This document shows positions 52,186-60,701 of a stretch of DNA of 64,000 nucleotides, piece after piece (positions within the stretch are counted from its first letter, which is position 1; each line of letters opens with the position of its first letter). Both the position numbers and the translations under genes were made by a program. The notes beneath the pieces were generated by a model. That model was not told the DNA's origin. It ran no database searches and was given only the letters and a program-made list of their open reading frames with translations. Source of the DNA: Bacillota bacterium (GTDB lineage Bacteria; Bacillota; UBA4882; UBA8346); assembly GCA_023392595.1 (NCBI GenBank), contig JAEVYU010000009.1:1-64000 (forward strand). Reading direction: 5' to 3'.

Positions 52186-52351
52186 TAAAGGCTTCCAAAA
52201 TGAGAGTACCGGCCGGCTTGGGTTATTTTGTTGAAATTGCCAATGGTTTGATGCAGGAAAAGGCGGGGGAAGCTTGAAATCTTGTTCGTTTTAAACCTTC
52301 CTTGAGCTTATGGTGTGGCTAAACTTCAACGAAATTGGAAAGGAAATCAAA

Positions 52352-53383
52352 ATGCGTTCAAAACCAATAGAATTCATGATATTTATCGTCCTAGGAATTG
52401 CCCTGATCGTGGGTGTTCCAAAATTGGGAACCGCAGCCCAGTTCGGAGAGACCGTAGTTCCCTCCAAAGCGTCGGTTACGGGCAATAGTATAACGCCCAA
52501 TGAATTGGGCCGTATTATGATTTTGGAATATCATTTAATCGGTGAGCCCGAAGGAGAATGGCGGCGGACCCCCGATAATTTCCGTAGAGATTTGCAGATG
52601 CTATATGATAATGGCTATTATCCGGTGCCGTTGGAAGACATGGTAACCGGCAATTTGAAAGTGCCGGTCGGTAAAACTCCCTTTGTGATTACGTTTGACG
52701 ATTCCAGCCAAGGACAATTCCGTTTCTTGAAACAAGGAGACCAAGTGGTGGTTGATCCCCGTTGCGCAGTAGGCATCATGGAATCTTTCAAAAAGATACA
52801 TCCTGATTTCCCCCTGACGGCAACATTTTACGTATTGCCTCAAATTCCAAAAGGATTACGCCTTTTCGGCCAGGAAGAATATATTCAACAGAAGCTGGCA
52901 TACCTGGCTACTCATGGTTACGAAATCGGCAACCATACCTATTGGCATCAAAATCTCGGTAAAACCGATGATGCCGGAGTCCAAAAAATGATTGCCTTAT
53001 GTGTCAAAGAAGTGCAATCCTATGTGCCGGGATACCGGGTTCATTCTTTGGCTTTACCCCTTGGTGTTCATGCCAAAAACCGTATTTTAGAACGTGAGGG
53101 AGTTTATCAAGATACCCGTTATCATAACGACTCGGTTTTACTGGTCGGATCGGGCCCTGCTATTTCTCCCTTTATGAATAGTTTTGATCCTTATAAACTG
53201 GAACGGATCCAAGCCGGTGATACCGCATGGGGTCCCAAAGCGTATGTTGCCTATTACCAAAAGCATCCTTCCGAAAGGTTTATCAGCGACGGAGATCCCG
53301 CTACCCTCTCGGTACCCAAAAGTTTGACCGATAAAGTCAGAAATTCCATCCGGGGTCAATATAAAATAAAAATTGTCGAGTGA
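52352..53383 (+). CDS. polysaccharide deacetylase (NodB type)
   Basis: Exported protein of 343 residues with a signal-anchor-like N-terminus (FMIFIVLGIALIVGVPKLG). NodB motifs: TFDDS, where the Asp pair acts as base and metal ligand, and HTYWH for the two metal-binding His, with ATFYVLP as the motif ahead. It would remove acetyl groups from an amino-sugar polymer. It follows the polysaccharide synthase by about 165 bases, so the pair likely makes a partly deacetylated exopolysaccharide. AAAGGAAA supports the start. Confidence 0.88.
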   Translation: MRSKPIEFMIFIVLGIALIVGVPKLGTAAQFGETVVPSKASVTGNSITPNELGRIMILEYHLIGEPEGEWRRTPDNFRRDLQMLYDNGYYPVPLEDMVTGNLKVPVGKTPFVITFDDSSQGQFRFLKQGDQVVVDPRCAVGIMESFKKIHPDFPLTATFYVLPQIPKGLRLFGQEEYIQQKLAYLATHGYEIGNHTYWHQNLGKTDDAGVQKMIALCVKEVQSYVPGYRVHSLALPLGVHAKNRILEREGVYQDTRYHNDSVLLVGSGPAISPFMNSFDPYKLERIQAGDTAWGPKAYVAYYQKHPSERFISDGDPATLSVPKSLTDKVRNSIRGQYKIKIVE

Positions 53384-53481
53384 TAGTTCAAGGGCCGCCC
53401 AGGAAACAATGGTTAACTTTATATTAAAGCGGGTCCGATGATTTGACTTTAAAAAAGGGAAGAGCTATACTTAAACTGTAA

Positions 53482-53498
53482 TTGATAATGGTTATCAA
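53482..53498. promoter_or_regulatory. Fur box upstream of fur
   Basis: TTGATAATGGTTATCAA (53482-53498), one mismatch from an ideal inverted repeat of the classical Fur box. Suggests iron-dependent autoregulation of fur. Confidence 0.75.
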
Positions 53499-53509
53499 TA
53501 TCAAGGGAA

Positions 53510-53950
53510 GTGGTGAATATAGGTAAAGAAGAAGATATCCTTTATGAATATTTGAAAAATAAAGATCTTAAACTAACCGGGCAGCGGAAAATCATATTGG
53601 ATGCCTTTCTCGGTATTGAGTCCCATATCACAGCGGAAGAACTATACGACATTATTAAAAAAAACAATTCGGAAATCGGAGTAGCGACCGTCTACCGCAC
53701 GCTTAAGATTTTATGTGAGGCGGGGCTGGCCAACGAAGTGAAGTTTGGTGATAAAGTAGCCCATTATGAGCATCTGTTTGATCACGAACATCATGATCAT
53801 CTCATTTGCATTCAGTGCGGCAAGTACACGGAATTTTGTGACCCCGATATTGAAGAACTTCAACAAAAACTGGCGGACCGGAATCATTTTAAAGTGCTAA
53901 GACATCGGATGGAATTATACGGAATTTGTGGAGATTGTCTTATGAAATAA
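53510..53950 (+). CDS. fur: Fur-family ferric uptake regulator
   Basis: Protein of 146 residues. Winged helix at about 20-85 (LTGQRKIILDAFLGIESHIT, VATVYRTLKIL) and a dimerisation/metal domain with HEHHDHLICIQCGKYTEF (His cluster, CxxC) and CGDC (second CxxC for structural zinc). A Fur box just ahead and a second one after the gene ahead of feoAB favour iron sensing. PerR and Zur are alternatives. Starts at GTG. Confidence 0.88.
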   Translation: MVNIGKEEDILYEYLKNKDLKLTGQRKIILDAFLGIESHITAEELYDIIKKNNSEIGVATVYRTLKILCEAGLANEVKFGDKVAHYEHLFDHEHHDHLICIQCGKYTEFCDPDIEELQQKLADRNHFKVLRHRMELYGICGDCLMK

Positions 53951-53967
53951 ATTATTATGATTGTTGA

Positions 53968-53984
53968 TTGATAATGATTATCAA
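53968..53984. promoter_or_regulatory. Fur box upstream of feoAB
   Basis: TTGATAATGATTATCAA (53968-53984), a perfect palindrome matching the Fur consensus. It lies about 100 bases ahead of feoA and right after fur. Confidence 0.85.
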
Positions 53985-54085
53985 ATTCAACTGTTGGGAT
54001 TCGAAATGGAAGGCAACTTATTTGGCTGAGGCCAGGGAATGAATCGCCGTCGTTGAGGCTATCACCAACATGAAGGAGGAGTACC

Positions 54086-54322
54086 ATGGTAAAGTGTCTT
54101 GATCAAATCACTATTGGCAAAAAGGGAACCATCCAGGCCATTCAAACCGATCATGTGACAAAAGAACGACTGGAGAGTTTAGGCTTAATAAAAGGTGTTG
54201 AGATTGAGGCAGTTCGCAAGTCGCCGCTGGGAAGTCCGAAAATATTTCGGTGTCTCAACACGTTGGTAGCCTTGCGTAATGATATTTCACGGCAAATTCA
54301 GGTGGAGGTTCCTAATGAATGA
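54086..54322 (+). CDS. feoA: ferrous iron transport protein FeoA
   Basis: SH3-like cytoplasmic partner of FeoB, 78 residues: GTIQAIQTDHVTKERLESLG and KGVEIEAVRKSPLGSPKIF are typical of the family. Overlaps feoB by eight bases. Controlled by the upstream Fur box. Confidence 0.92.
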   Translation: MVKCLDQITIGKKGTIQAIQTDHVTKERLESLGLIKGVEIEAVRKSPLGSPKIFRCLNTLVALRNDISRQIQVEVPNE

Positions 54323-56126
54323 TGTGGAGAAGCCCATTCGTGTGGTGCTAATCGGAAATCCCAATACAGGAAAGACTTCATTGCTCAATGCTTTAACCGG
54401 AATGAGTTTGCATGTGGGGAATTGGCCCGGTAAAACCGTTGAAAAAAAAGAGGGGCAGTTCTATTTCAATGACCGGCTGATCAATATTGTCGATTTACCG
54501 GGCACTTACAGCATTGCTCCCTACAGCGAGGAAGAAAAGGTATCGCATGATTATTTAATGTCCACTGATTCGGATGTCATTATTCAAACCATTGATGTCA
54601 ATGCTTTGGAGCGTAATTTACTGATGACGATGGAGCTATTGGCTCTGGGCAAAAAGATCGTGTTGGCTTTTAATTTCAACAAAGAAGCAAAGAGGCGGGG
54701 GATCACTGTCGATGTTCCCGGGATCCAAAAAGTGCTGCAGATTCCGGTGGTACCAATTGAGGCTAATAAAGGCGAAAATACCGATGAATTGCTAAGAACC
54801 GTTTTGGCGGTAGCCCAAGGTGAATTTGGGGTTCCGAATTATCTTCCGTTATTGTTGAAGGAAGATTATCAAATCCATCACGACGACTCGGTGGCTTTTT
54901 TTAAAGAGAAACTGGCGCCCTTTTATTCAACGGAAAAGACCAATCGGAGAACGGAAAAAATAGATGGGGTGTTATTAAATAAGTACACTGCTTTTCCTAT
55001 TTTCTTGATGGTGATATTGTTGATGTTTGAGGCTACTTTTACACTATCCGGACCATTGGTCAATATGATTCATGATTTCTTCGGATATTTGGGTAAACTC
55101 GTCGGTATGATCAAAATGCCCAGTTTACTTAATTCCTTAATTTCGGAGGGCATTATTGGCGGAGTGGGTTCGGTACTGGCTTTTGCGCCTCTCATTTTCA
55201 TTCTTTTTCTGCTCATTGCTTTATTGGAAGATAGCGGCTATTTGGGAAGAACGGTGGTTCTCGTTGATCCGCTTTTTCAAAAATTGGGGGTATCGGGCCG
55301 GACTTTTATCCCGATGATTCTGGGGTTTGGTTGTAATGTTCCGGCTATTATGGCGACTCGGACCATAAAGGATCGCCGTGAAAGAATGATCGCTATTTTT
55401 ACGAATTCTTTCATGTCTTGCGGAGCGCGTCTACCGGTTTATCTCCTCTTTACCGGTGTCTTTTTTTCCCAGAAAGCCAGTCTGGTCGTTATCATGCTTT
55501 ATCTATTCGGCATATTGATTTCCTTCGGAGCCAGTTTTGCTTTATCCCGCTTGATTCGGAGTCAGGGGCAACAGGCTTTAATTATCGAGTTGCCTCCTTA
55601 TCGGATGCCGACCATCGCCAATGTGGTTAAACATGCTTGGTACCACACCAAAGAATTTATGAAAAAAGCTGGAACCATCATTATCGCTTCGGTACTGGTC
55701 ATCTGGACACTCGCCAGCTTACCTGCAGGGGTCGTTTACGGTTCGGAAGCCAGTTTACTTGGTAAAATCGGTCATTTTATCAGCCCATTTTTCAAACCCC
55801 TGGGATTCGGCGATTGGACCTTTGCCGTGGCCTTAATCTTTGGGGTGATAGCGAAAGAAGTTATTATCGGAACTTTGGGTACGTTATATGGAGTCGGCGC
55901 TACCACTCTGGCCCAGGCTCTTCCCAAGTTTATTACACCCTTGGGAGCGCTCAGTTTTTTGTTCTTTGTATCCTTATACATCCCTTGTATGGCGGCAATT
56001 GCCACCATCCGTCAGGAAAGCGGCGGTTGGAAATATGCCGTTCTGCAACCGGTATTCACCATCTCTATCGCCTGGCTGGTTGCTTTTGGGGTATATCATT
56101 TGGGGTTAATGTTAGGCTTTCACTAA
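54315..56126 (+). CDS. feoB: ferrous iron transporter FeoB
   Basis: Inner-membrane Fe2+ transporter of 603 residues. The N-terminal GTPase domain has P-loop GNPNTGKTS (G1) and DLPGTYS (G3). The G4 motif, NxxD in most FeoB (NMxDEA), is NFNKEA here, lacking the guanine-binding Asp. Two membrane Gate regions follow, with GFGCNVPAIMATRTI and GVIAKEVIIGTLGTLYG. It is shorter than E. coli FeoB but within the Firmicute range. GGAGG precedes the ATG at 54315. Confidence 0.92.
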   Translation: MNDVEKPIRVVLIGNPNTGKTSLLNALTGMSLHVGNWPGKTVEKKEGQFYFNDRLINIVDLPGTYSIAPYSEEEKVSHDYLMSTDSDVIIQTIDVNALERNLLMTMELLALGKKIVLAFNFNKEAKRRGITVDVPGIQKVLQIPVVPIEANKGENTDELLRTVLAVAQGEFGVPNYLPLLLKEDYQIHHDDSVAFFKEKLAPFYSTEKTNRRTEKIDGVLLNKYTAFPIFLMVILLMFEATFTLSGPLVNMIHDFFGYLGKLVGMIKMPSLLNSLISEGIIGGVGSVLAFAPLIFILFLLIALLEDSGYLGRTVVLVDPLFQKLGVSGRTFIPMILGFGCNVPAIMATRTIKDRRERMIAIFTNSFMSCGARLPVYLLFTGVFFSQKASLVVIMLYLFGILISFGASFALSRLIRSQGQQALIIELPPYRMPTIANVVKHAWYHTKEFMKKAGTIIIASVLVIWTLASLPAGVVYGSEASLLGKIGHFISPFFKPLGFGDWTFAVALIFGVIAKEVIIGTLGTLYGVGATTLAQALPKFITPLGALSFLFFVSLYIPCMAAIATIRQESGGWKYAVLQPVFTISIAWLVAFGVYHLGLMLGFH

Positions 56127-56195
56127 GAAGGAACTATATTTTTCCTGCTTGAATCCGGTTGGGATTTCTTAAATATGCCAAGCAGGAAAAGCCTG

Positions 56196-56221
56196 AGGGC
56201 GCGCATTTTGGCGCGCCCTTT
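56196..56221 (+). terminator. terminator of feoAB
   Basis: AGGGCGCGC (56196-56204) pairs with GCGCGCCCT (56211-56219), followed by TTCTG; T-run is short. Confidence 0.6.
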
Positions 56222-56230
56222 CTGATCAAG

Positions 56231-57103
56231 TTAAATACTGCGAAACCCTTTTCCGATGATTTCCGAAGTATTGGTAATCGTAATAAATGACCCCGGATCA
56301 TTTTCCCGGATGTATTTCCGCAAGCTAACAGCCTGGGCCCTTGTTACCACAGTGGTAATCACATGTTCCTCGTGATCGGTGAAAGCGCCGTGGGCAATAT
56401 GAACCGTAGCTCCCCGATGCAGGACATTCAGGATGTAGTTTTGAATTAAATCCGGTTTATTGCTGATGATGACCAATTGTTTACGGAGGTTTAAATTCTC
56501 GATCACCGAATCGATAAGGAATGCCTTAAAAATCAATCCTAAAAAAGAGTACATTCCGATGCGAATCCCATAAACAAAACAGGCCAATATTGTGATTACA
56601 AAATCAGCAATTAATAAGGCCTTGCCAATATCGATGTCGGTAAGTTTGTTGAGGACTTTGGCGACGATATCGGTTCCTCCGGTGGACGCGTTTTGGTTGA
56701 AGGTAATTGCCGAACCCACTGCCGGCAAAAGGATCGCCATGATTAACTCCAGCATGGTATCCTTGGTAAAAGGCATATTCATCGGGAATATTTTATCCAG
56801 AAACCAGACCATGGCGGAAAGCATCAGACTGGAATATACGGTTTTAGAACCGAAATTCCGCCCAATCATCGCATAACCGGCGATTAAAAACAAAATATTG
56901 ATGATCAGCATGATTGGACCGACATTGATATTGGGGGAAAAATGTTGCGTCACAATAGCGATACCACTTACGCCTCCGGTGGCGAAATGATTGGGAATTT
57001 TGAAGAAATGAATTCCAGCGGCTACAAGAGCTAAGCCTAAATTAATGAGCAGAAATTCTCTGCTTTTTTCATAAGTCAATTTCGGGAAAGTCAGTTTAAA
57101 CAT
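56231..57103 (-). CDS. YitT-family membrane protein (DUF161 and DUF2179)
   Basis: Inner-membrane protein of 290 residues with about five hydrophobic segments (LLINLGLALVAAGIHFFKIP, VGPIMLIINILFLIAGYAMI) and a C-terminal cytosolic DUF2179 domain (about 210-290: RKQLVIISNKPDLIQNYILN, GATVHIAHGAFTDHEEHVIT). This domain order is that of YitT-type proteins, whose transport role is unclear. Convergent with feoB. Confidence 0.88.
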   Translation of the reverse strand: MFKLTFPKLTYEKSREFLLINLGLALVAAGIHFFKIPNHFATGGVSGIAIVTQHFSPNINVGPIMLIINILFLIAGYAMIGRNFGSKTVYSSLMLSAMVWFLDKIFPMNMPFTKDTMLELIMAILLPAVGSAITFNQNASTGGTDIVAKVLNKLTDIDIGKALLIADFVITILACFVYGIRIGMYSFLGLIFKAFLIDSVIENLNLRKQLVIISNKPDLIQNYILNVLHRGATVHIAHGAFTDHEEHVITTVVTRAQAVSLRKYIRENDPGSFITITNTSEIIGKGFRSI

Positions 57104-57176
57104 GAAACCTATCCTTTATCGCGATGTATTATCGGTAAAAATATTATCATAGCTCAAATATTTAAGTCAACTTGAA

Positions 57177-57546
57177 CTATATATGTTGAATTAAATTTTG
57201 TTGTTGTCAAAAATCCCGTTAGAAAATGAACGCCTATTTGACCTAACTCGCGCCTTTCTCGAAAGGTGAGCTCTTCCCCAATGATGTTGTTCAAAATTGT
57301 TGTTTCAGTGGAAGGGTAACCGCGAACTTTAAGTTCGAAGCCGCTGACCTCTAAAAGATTTTTGGCTTCGAAGGCAGCACGCACTTGTGCGTGGGGTTAC
57401 CCTCCCACTGAATCCGCTTCATTGAAAAGCTTCATTGGGGGAGAGCTCGTCTTCATTTCATAAAGACGCGAGAGAGGTATAGACCTACAGTCTGCCTAAG
57501 TACTTGTTTTGCCTTTTGTCCAAATTATTTATTTCAACTCATATAG
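57177..57546. repeat. large nested fold-back element, family D, copy 1
   Basis: Core stem 57304-57321 pairs with 57395-57412 (one mismatch, GGGTAACC with GGTTACCC). Stem 57268-57284 pairs fully with 57432-57448 (GAGCTCTTCCCC with GGGGGAGAGCTC, one G-T). CTCGCG (57247-57252) pairs with CGCGAG (57467-57472). Two short hairpins, CCTTT/AAAGG at 57253-57266 and GTCTT/AAGAC at 57449-57467, branch at opposite sides. Weaker outer arms lie at 57177-57198 and 57522-57546. A second copy is at 62360-62756. Confidence 0.8.
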
Positions 57547-57575
57547 CTCGGATACTCAATCGATCAAAATCTGAT

Positions 57576-58319
57576 TTAGATCACAAATCCTCCATTGGGG
57601 CTTAATACCTGGCCCGTGATGAAATCAGCTTCTTCGGAGGCTAAGAAATAAGCTGCAGCCGCGATGTCCCGGGGTTTTCCCAAACGTTGCAAGGGGGTGG
57701 CGGACCTTAACTCTGCCAGGTCTTCTCCCCGGAACGAATCCAACATCTCGGTTTGAATAACGCCGGGTGCGATACAATTGACCTGAATATTTGAAGGGCC
57801 AAGTTCTTTGGCCAGGGCTTTGGTTAGTCCGATAACCCCGGCTTTGGCTGCCGAATAATGAACTTCACAGGACCCTCCGACCAAGCCCCAAATGGATGCG
57901 ATATTAATAATCTTTCCCTTTTTTTGGGGAATCATGAATTTTAATGCCGCTTGCGAGCAATTAAATACTCCTTTTAAATTGACATTCATCATTTCATCCC
58001 ATTCGGCTTCAGTAATATCGATAAACAATTTTGAGGCGGCAATGGCGGCATTGTTGATTAAGATATCAATGCCGCCGAAATTTTGGGCGCAGAAGTCAGC
58101 CATTGCCTGGACTTCGGGCTTTTTTGCCACATCGGCCCGGAAAACCGCCGCAGATATTCCCTTTTTCTGCAGATTTTTTAAAAGATCAAGGGCGGCTTCC
58201 TCCGAGCGGTTATAATTCAGTAGAACATGATAGCCCCGGGAACCAAATAATTCGGCGGTTGCTTTGCCGATGCCCCGGGAAGCGCCGGTTATGAGCGCCG
58301 TAGCGGCCTGGTGAATCAT
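57576..58319 (-). CDS. SDR, FabG-like 3-oxoacyl-ACP reductase
   Basis: NAD(P)H-dependent reductase of 247 residues: GASRGIGKATAEL, NNAAIAA, IASIWGLVGG (catalytic Ser), YSAAKAG and the end GQVLSPNGGFVI. Closest in appearance to FabG-type reductases of fatty acid or polyketide metabolism, but isolated from other fatty-acid genes, so the substrate is open. AAACC spacing upstream is ordinary. Confidence 0.82.
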   Translation of the reverse strand: MIHQAATALITGASRGIGKATAELFGSRGYHVLLNYNRSEEAALDLLKNLQKKGISAAVFRADVAKKPEVQAMADFCAQNFGGIDILINNAAIAASKLFIDITEAEWDEMMNVNLKGVFNCSQAALKFMIPQKKGKIINIASIWGLVGGSCEVHYSAAKAGVIGLTKALAKELGPSNIQVNCIAPGVIQTEMLDSFRGEDLAELRSATPLQRLGKPRDIAAAAYFLASEEADFITGQVLSPNGGFVI

Positions 58320-58500
58320 GGAAAAACCTCCATTTCAAGTTATAGCTAACGTCAGAAGGATGATTCGGAAGTATCAAAATTTGTTATGCCATAAGTATAC
58401 CTGAAGTATTTTAATGTTGAAACCTTCATTTTAATCATGAAGATCGTTTCCAGGTGGGAAGATATATTTCAAAGCCACCGGGGACTCTATTGCGAAGCAT

Positions 58501-58529
58501 TTGTAAATTAAGGCGGATTGGTATATAAT
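58501..58529 (+). promoter_or_regulatory. promoter of the cobalamin uptake operon
   Basis: TTGTAA (58501-58506) and TATAAT (58524-58529) with a 17-base spacer. Transcription would start just before the cobalamin riboswitch. Confidence 0.75.
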
Positions 58530-58539
58530 GGTGTCCAGA

Positions 58540-58735
58540 TTGAATCCAGGGTGCTATTTTTATAGCCTAACAGGGAAACAGGTTAGAATCCTGTACGGTC
58601 CCGCCACTGTAATTGGGGAGTTTCTTAAAAACCATCATTCGCTGAATAATGGTTTTAGTCACTGGGAAATCCCGGGAAGACGGTAAGAAACGATGAACCT
58701 GAGTCAGGAGACCTGCCTTGGAGTATCCGTCCAGC
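58540..58735 (+). ncRNA. cobalamin riboswitch (aptamer)
   Basis: Contains the class features in order: ACAGGGAAACAGGTTAG with ATCCTGTACGG, CCCGCCACTGT, then the CACTGG and CCCGGGAAGACGG segment, and the B12 box AGTCAGGAGACCTGCC (58702-58717). A terminator at 58776-58811 follows, so cobalamin binding would stop transcription. It controls btuB downstream. Confidence 0.92.
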
Positions 58736-58775
58736 CTACGAGAGATGGGAGTGGGTTCATGGTGTTACCATTAAA

Positions 58776-58811
58776 GTCTTTTTCCATTTACATGGGGATA
58801 AGGCTTTTTTA
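58776..58811 (+). terminator. riboswitch expression platform, terminator
   Basis: GTCTTTTTCCAT (58776-58787) pairs with ATGGGGATAAGGC (58792-58804, with one bulged base and G-T pairs), followed by TTTTTTATT. Lies between the cobalamin aptamer and btuB. Confidence 0.7.
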
Positions 58812-58886
58812 TTGGCCGGATTTTAAACAATTTCCGGTTCAATTTGGGAGAATGCAAGCGCGCTGCAAATGAAGGGAGCTATATTT

Positions 58887-60692
58887 GTGAAGAAGCATGG
58901 AATTTGCTTAACGATTGTTTCAATGATAGGATTGATACTTTTTTCATCCGTAATTTGGGCGGATGATTCCGATAATAATGTTTCCGAGGAAGAAGTGGTG
59001 GTAACCGCTTCAAGGACGGCTCAGCCGGAGGCGAAGGCGCCGGGGAAAACGGAAGTAATCACCAAGGAAGAGATTGAAGCGTCGGGGGCGACGACCGTGG
59101 CGGAGGCTTTGGAAGATGCTGGAGAAAAGATTTCTTCTTATGGCGGAAAATCGGGAGTTGCAAGTATTCAATTGGACGGAAGCGATGCCAGTCGAACTTT
59201 GGTTCTAATGAATGGGATACCTGCAAATACTGGATGTAGCGACTCTGTGGATTTGAGATCTTTCCCGACTGCAGGTATTCAGCGTATTGAAGTGGCCCAT
59301 GGTCCATTATCCGCTTTATATGGTTCAAACGCTATGGGAGGCGTAGTTAACATTATCATAGACCTAACCGGAGAGACAATGAATCAAATTAATCAAAGTA
59401 GCGGTAGTTTTAGAACCCAAAGTACGGCTCTCTTGATGCAACGGTTGAATTGGGGGTTGGCCATCGGAGGAAGTACAACCAATGGCTACCGGGAGTATAG
59501 CGAAAATTACGATAACTATGTATTGGGTCAGTATGATTTCTTTGAATTGGAGGATGAATATCTCAAATTGAACTGGCAAGTGTTAAGCACCCATGGACAT
59601 TTTCCAGGTTCGTTAAGCGCTCCAAGTAAGGACCGCCAGTCAGAAAAAAGAAGTCAAATCGATCTGAGTGGTTGTAACAAGTTTTGGGGCGGTAGTTGGG
59701 AATATAAAGTATATGGACAGTATTTGAATTATCAATATGATAGTAATAATCCATATGGATCTTCTTATGCTGAGCATCAAACCACTAAAACCGGTGTAGA
59801 TATGGCGGGATTTTATCAACTTGGAAGTCACGAAATAATTAGTGGTTTCACAATGAAACAAGATCATTTCAATAGTACAGATAGTGGAGTACATACCCAA
59901 AATAATGAAGCTCTCTTTGTTCAAGACAGTTGGAGCTTCATTGACTTTCTGACTCTGGTTTCAGGAGTACGCTGGGATCAGAATTCTGCCTTTTCTTCAC
60001 CGGTTTCGCCAAGAATAAGTTTGGTGAGTACGTTCTTGGACCCATTCAGTATCAAGGTAGGATATGGAAAAACATTTAAAGCTCCTACCGTTAACGATTT
60101 GTATTACAACGATGCTTATAGTAAAAGCAATCCTAATTTAAAAGCAGAAACCGGAGAGCGCTATGATCTGATCGGAGAATGGAAATCAGATCATCAAACT
60201 GCTGTAATTGACATGTTTCTGAGCAATTTGAAAGACGGAATTATCTGGGAATCAGATGATGACACAGGGATTTGGTCACCCATAAACGTTAATAAAGTAC
60301 GCAGTAAGGGAATCACCTTAAAGTGGGAAAAGACTTGGATAGGTCCGTTTTCAACTACATTCGGCTATAGCTGGATTGATAAGGAAGGTTACAACTCCAC
60401 TAGCGGTGAATATGATGTGGATTTAAATACATTGGGTAAGCAACAATTGGATCTGGGTTTAAAATTAAATTATCATGTATTGCAATATGGGCTGAATTGG
60501 AATTTTGTCAAAGATCGCAGCAATGATCTGCCCGATTATGATGTGCTCAACTTGAATGTCAAATATCTGGTGAATAGAAATTTAAGTTTTGCTTTTGCGA
60601 TCAATAACGCAGCTGATCACTATTATGAAGTGAATAAAGATTACCCTATGCCCGGACGGAGTTATACTTTAAGCACAAAGTATACTTTTTAG
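58887..60692 (+). CDS. btuB: TonB-dependent cobalamin receptor, BtuB type
   Basis: Outer membrane receptor of 601 residues. Signal peptide at the start (ICLTIVSMIGLILFSSVIWA), TonB box EEEVVVTASR, plug domain (IEVAHGPLSALYGSNAMGGV typical) and a beta-barrel ending STKYTF. The cobalamin riboswitch upstream makes vitamin B12 or a corrinoid the likely ligand. GTG 58887 is the start, behind GAAGGGAG; the upstream ATG lacks a site. First gene of a btuB-tonB-exbB-exbD set. Confidence 0.9.
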   Translation: MKKHGICLTIVSMIGLILFSSVIWADDSDNNVSEEEVVVTASRTAQPEAKAPGKTEVITKEEIEASGATTVAEALEDAGEKISSYGGKSGVASIQLDGSDASRTLVLMNGIPANTGCSDSVDLRSFPTAGIQRIEVAHGPLSALYGSNAMGGVVNIIIDLTGETMNQINQSSGSFRTQSTALLMQRLNWGLAIGGSTTNGYREYSENYDNYVLGQYDFFELEDEYLKLNWQVLSTHGHFPGSLSAPSKDRQSEKRSQIDLSGCNKFWGGSWEYKVYGQYLNYQYDSNNPYGSSYAEHQTTKTGVDMAGFYQLGSHEIISGFTMKQDHFNSTDSGVHTQNNEALFVQDSWSFIDFLTLVSGVRWDQNSAFSSPVSPRISLVSTFLDPFSIKVGYGKTFKAPTVNDLYYNDAYSKSNPNLKAETGERYDLIGEWKSDHQTAVIDMFLSNLKDGIIWESDDDTGIWSPINVNKVRSKGITLKWEKTWIGPFSTTFGYSWIDKEGYNSTSGEYDVDLNTLGKQQLDLGLKLNYHVLQYGLNWNFVKDRSNDLPDYDVLNLNVKYLVNRNLSFAFAINNAADHYYEVNKDYPMPGRSYTLSTKYTF

Positions 60693-60701
60693 GCGGTATG
60701 G

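Noticed and set aside
57154..57384. 76-residue ORF across the fold-back element
   Set aside because: It lies inside an inverted-repeat structure and has no ribosome site.
57177..57546. Group II intron, retron or known large RNA (OLE, GOLLD, ROOL)
   Set aside because: No reverse transcriptase gene, and size and nested-hairpin layout do not fit what I know of these classes.
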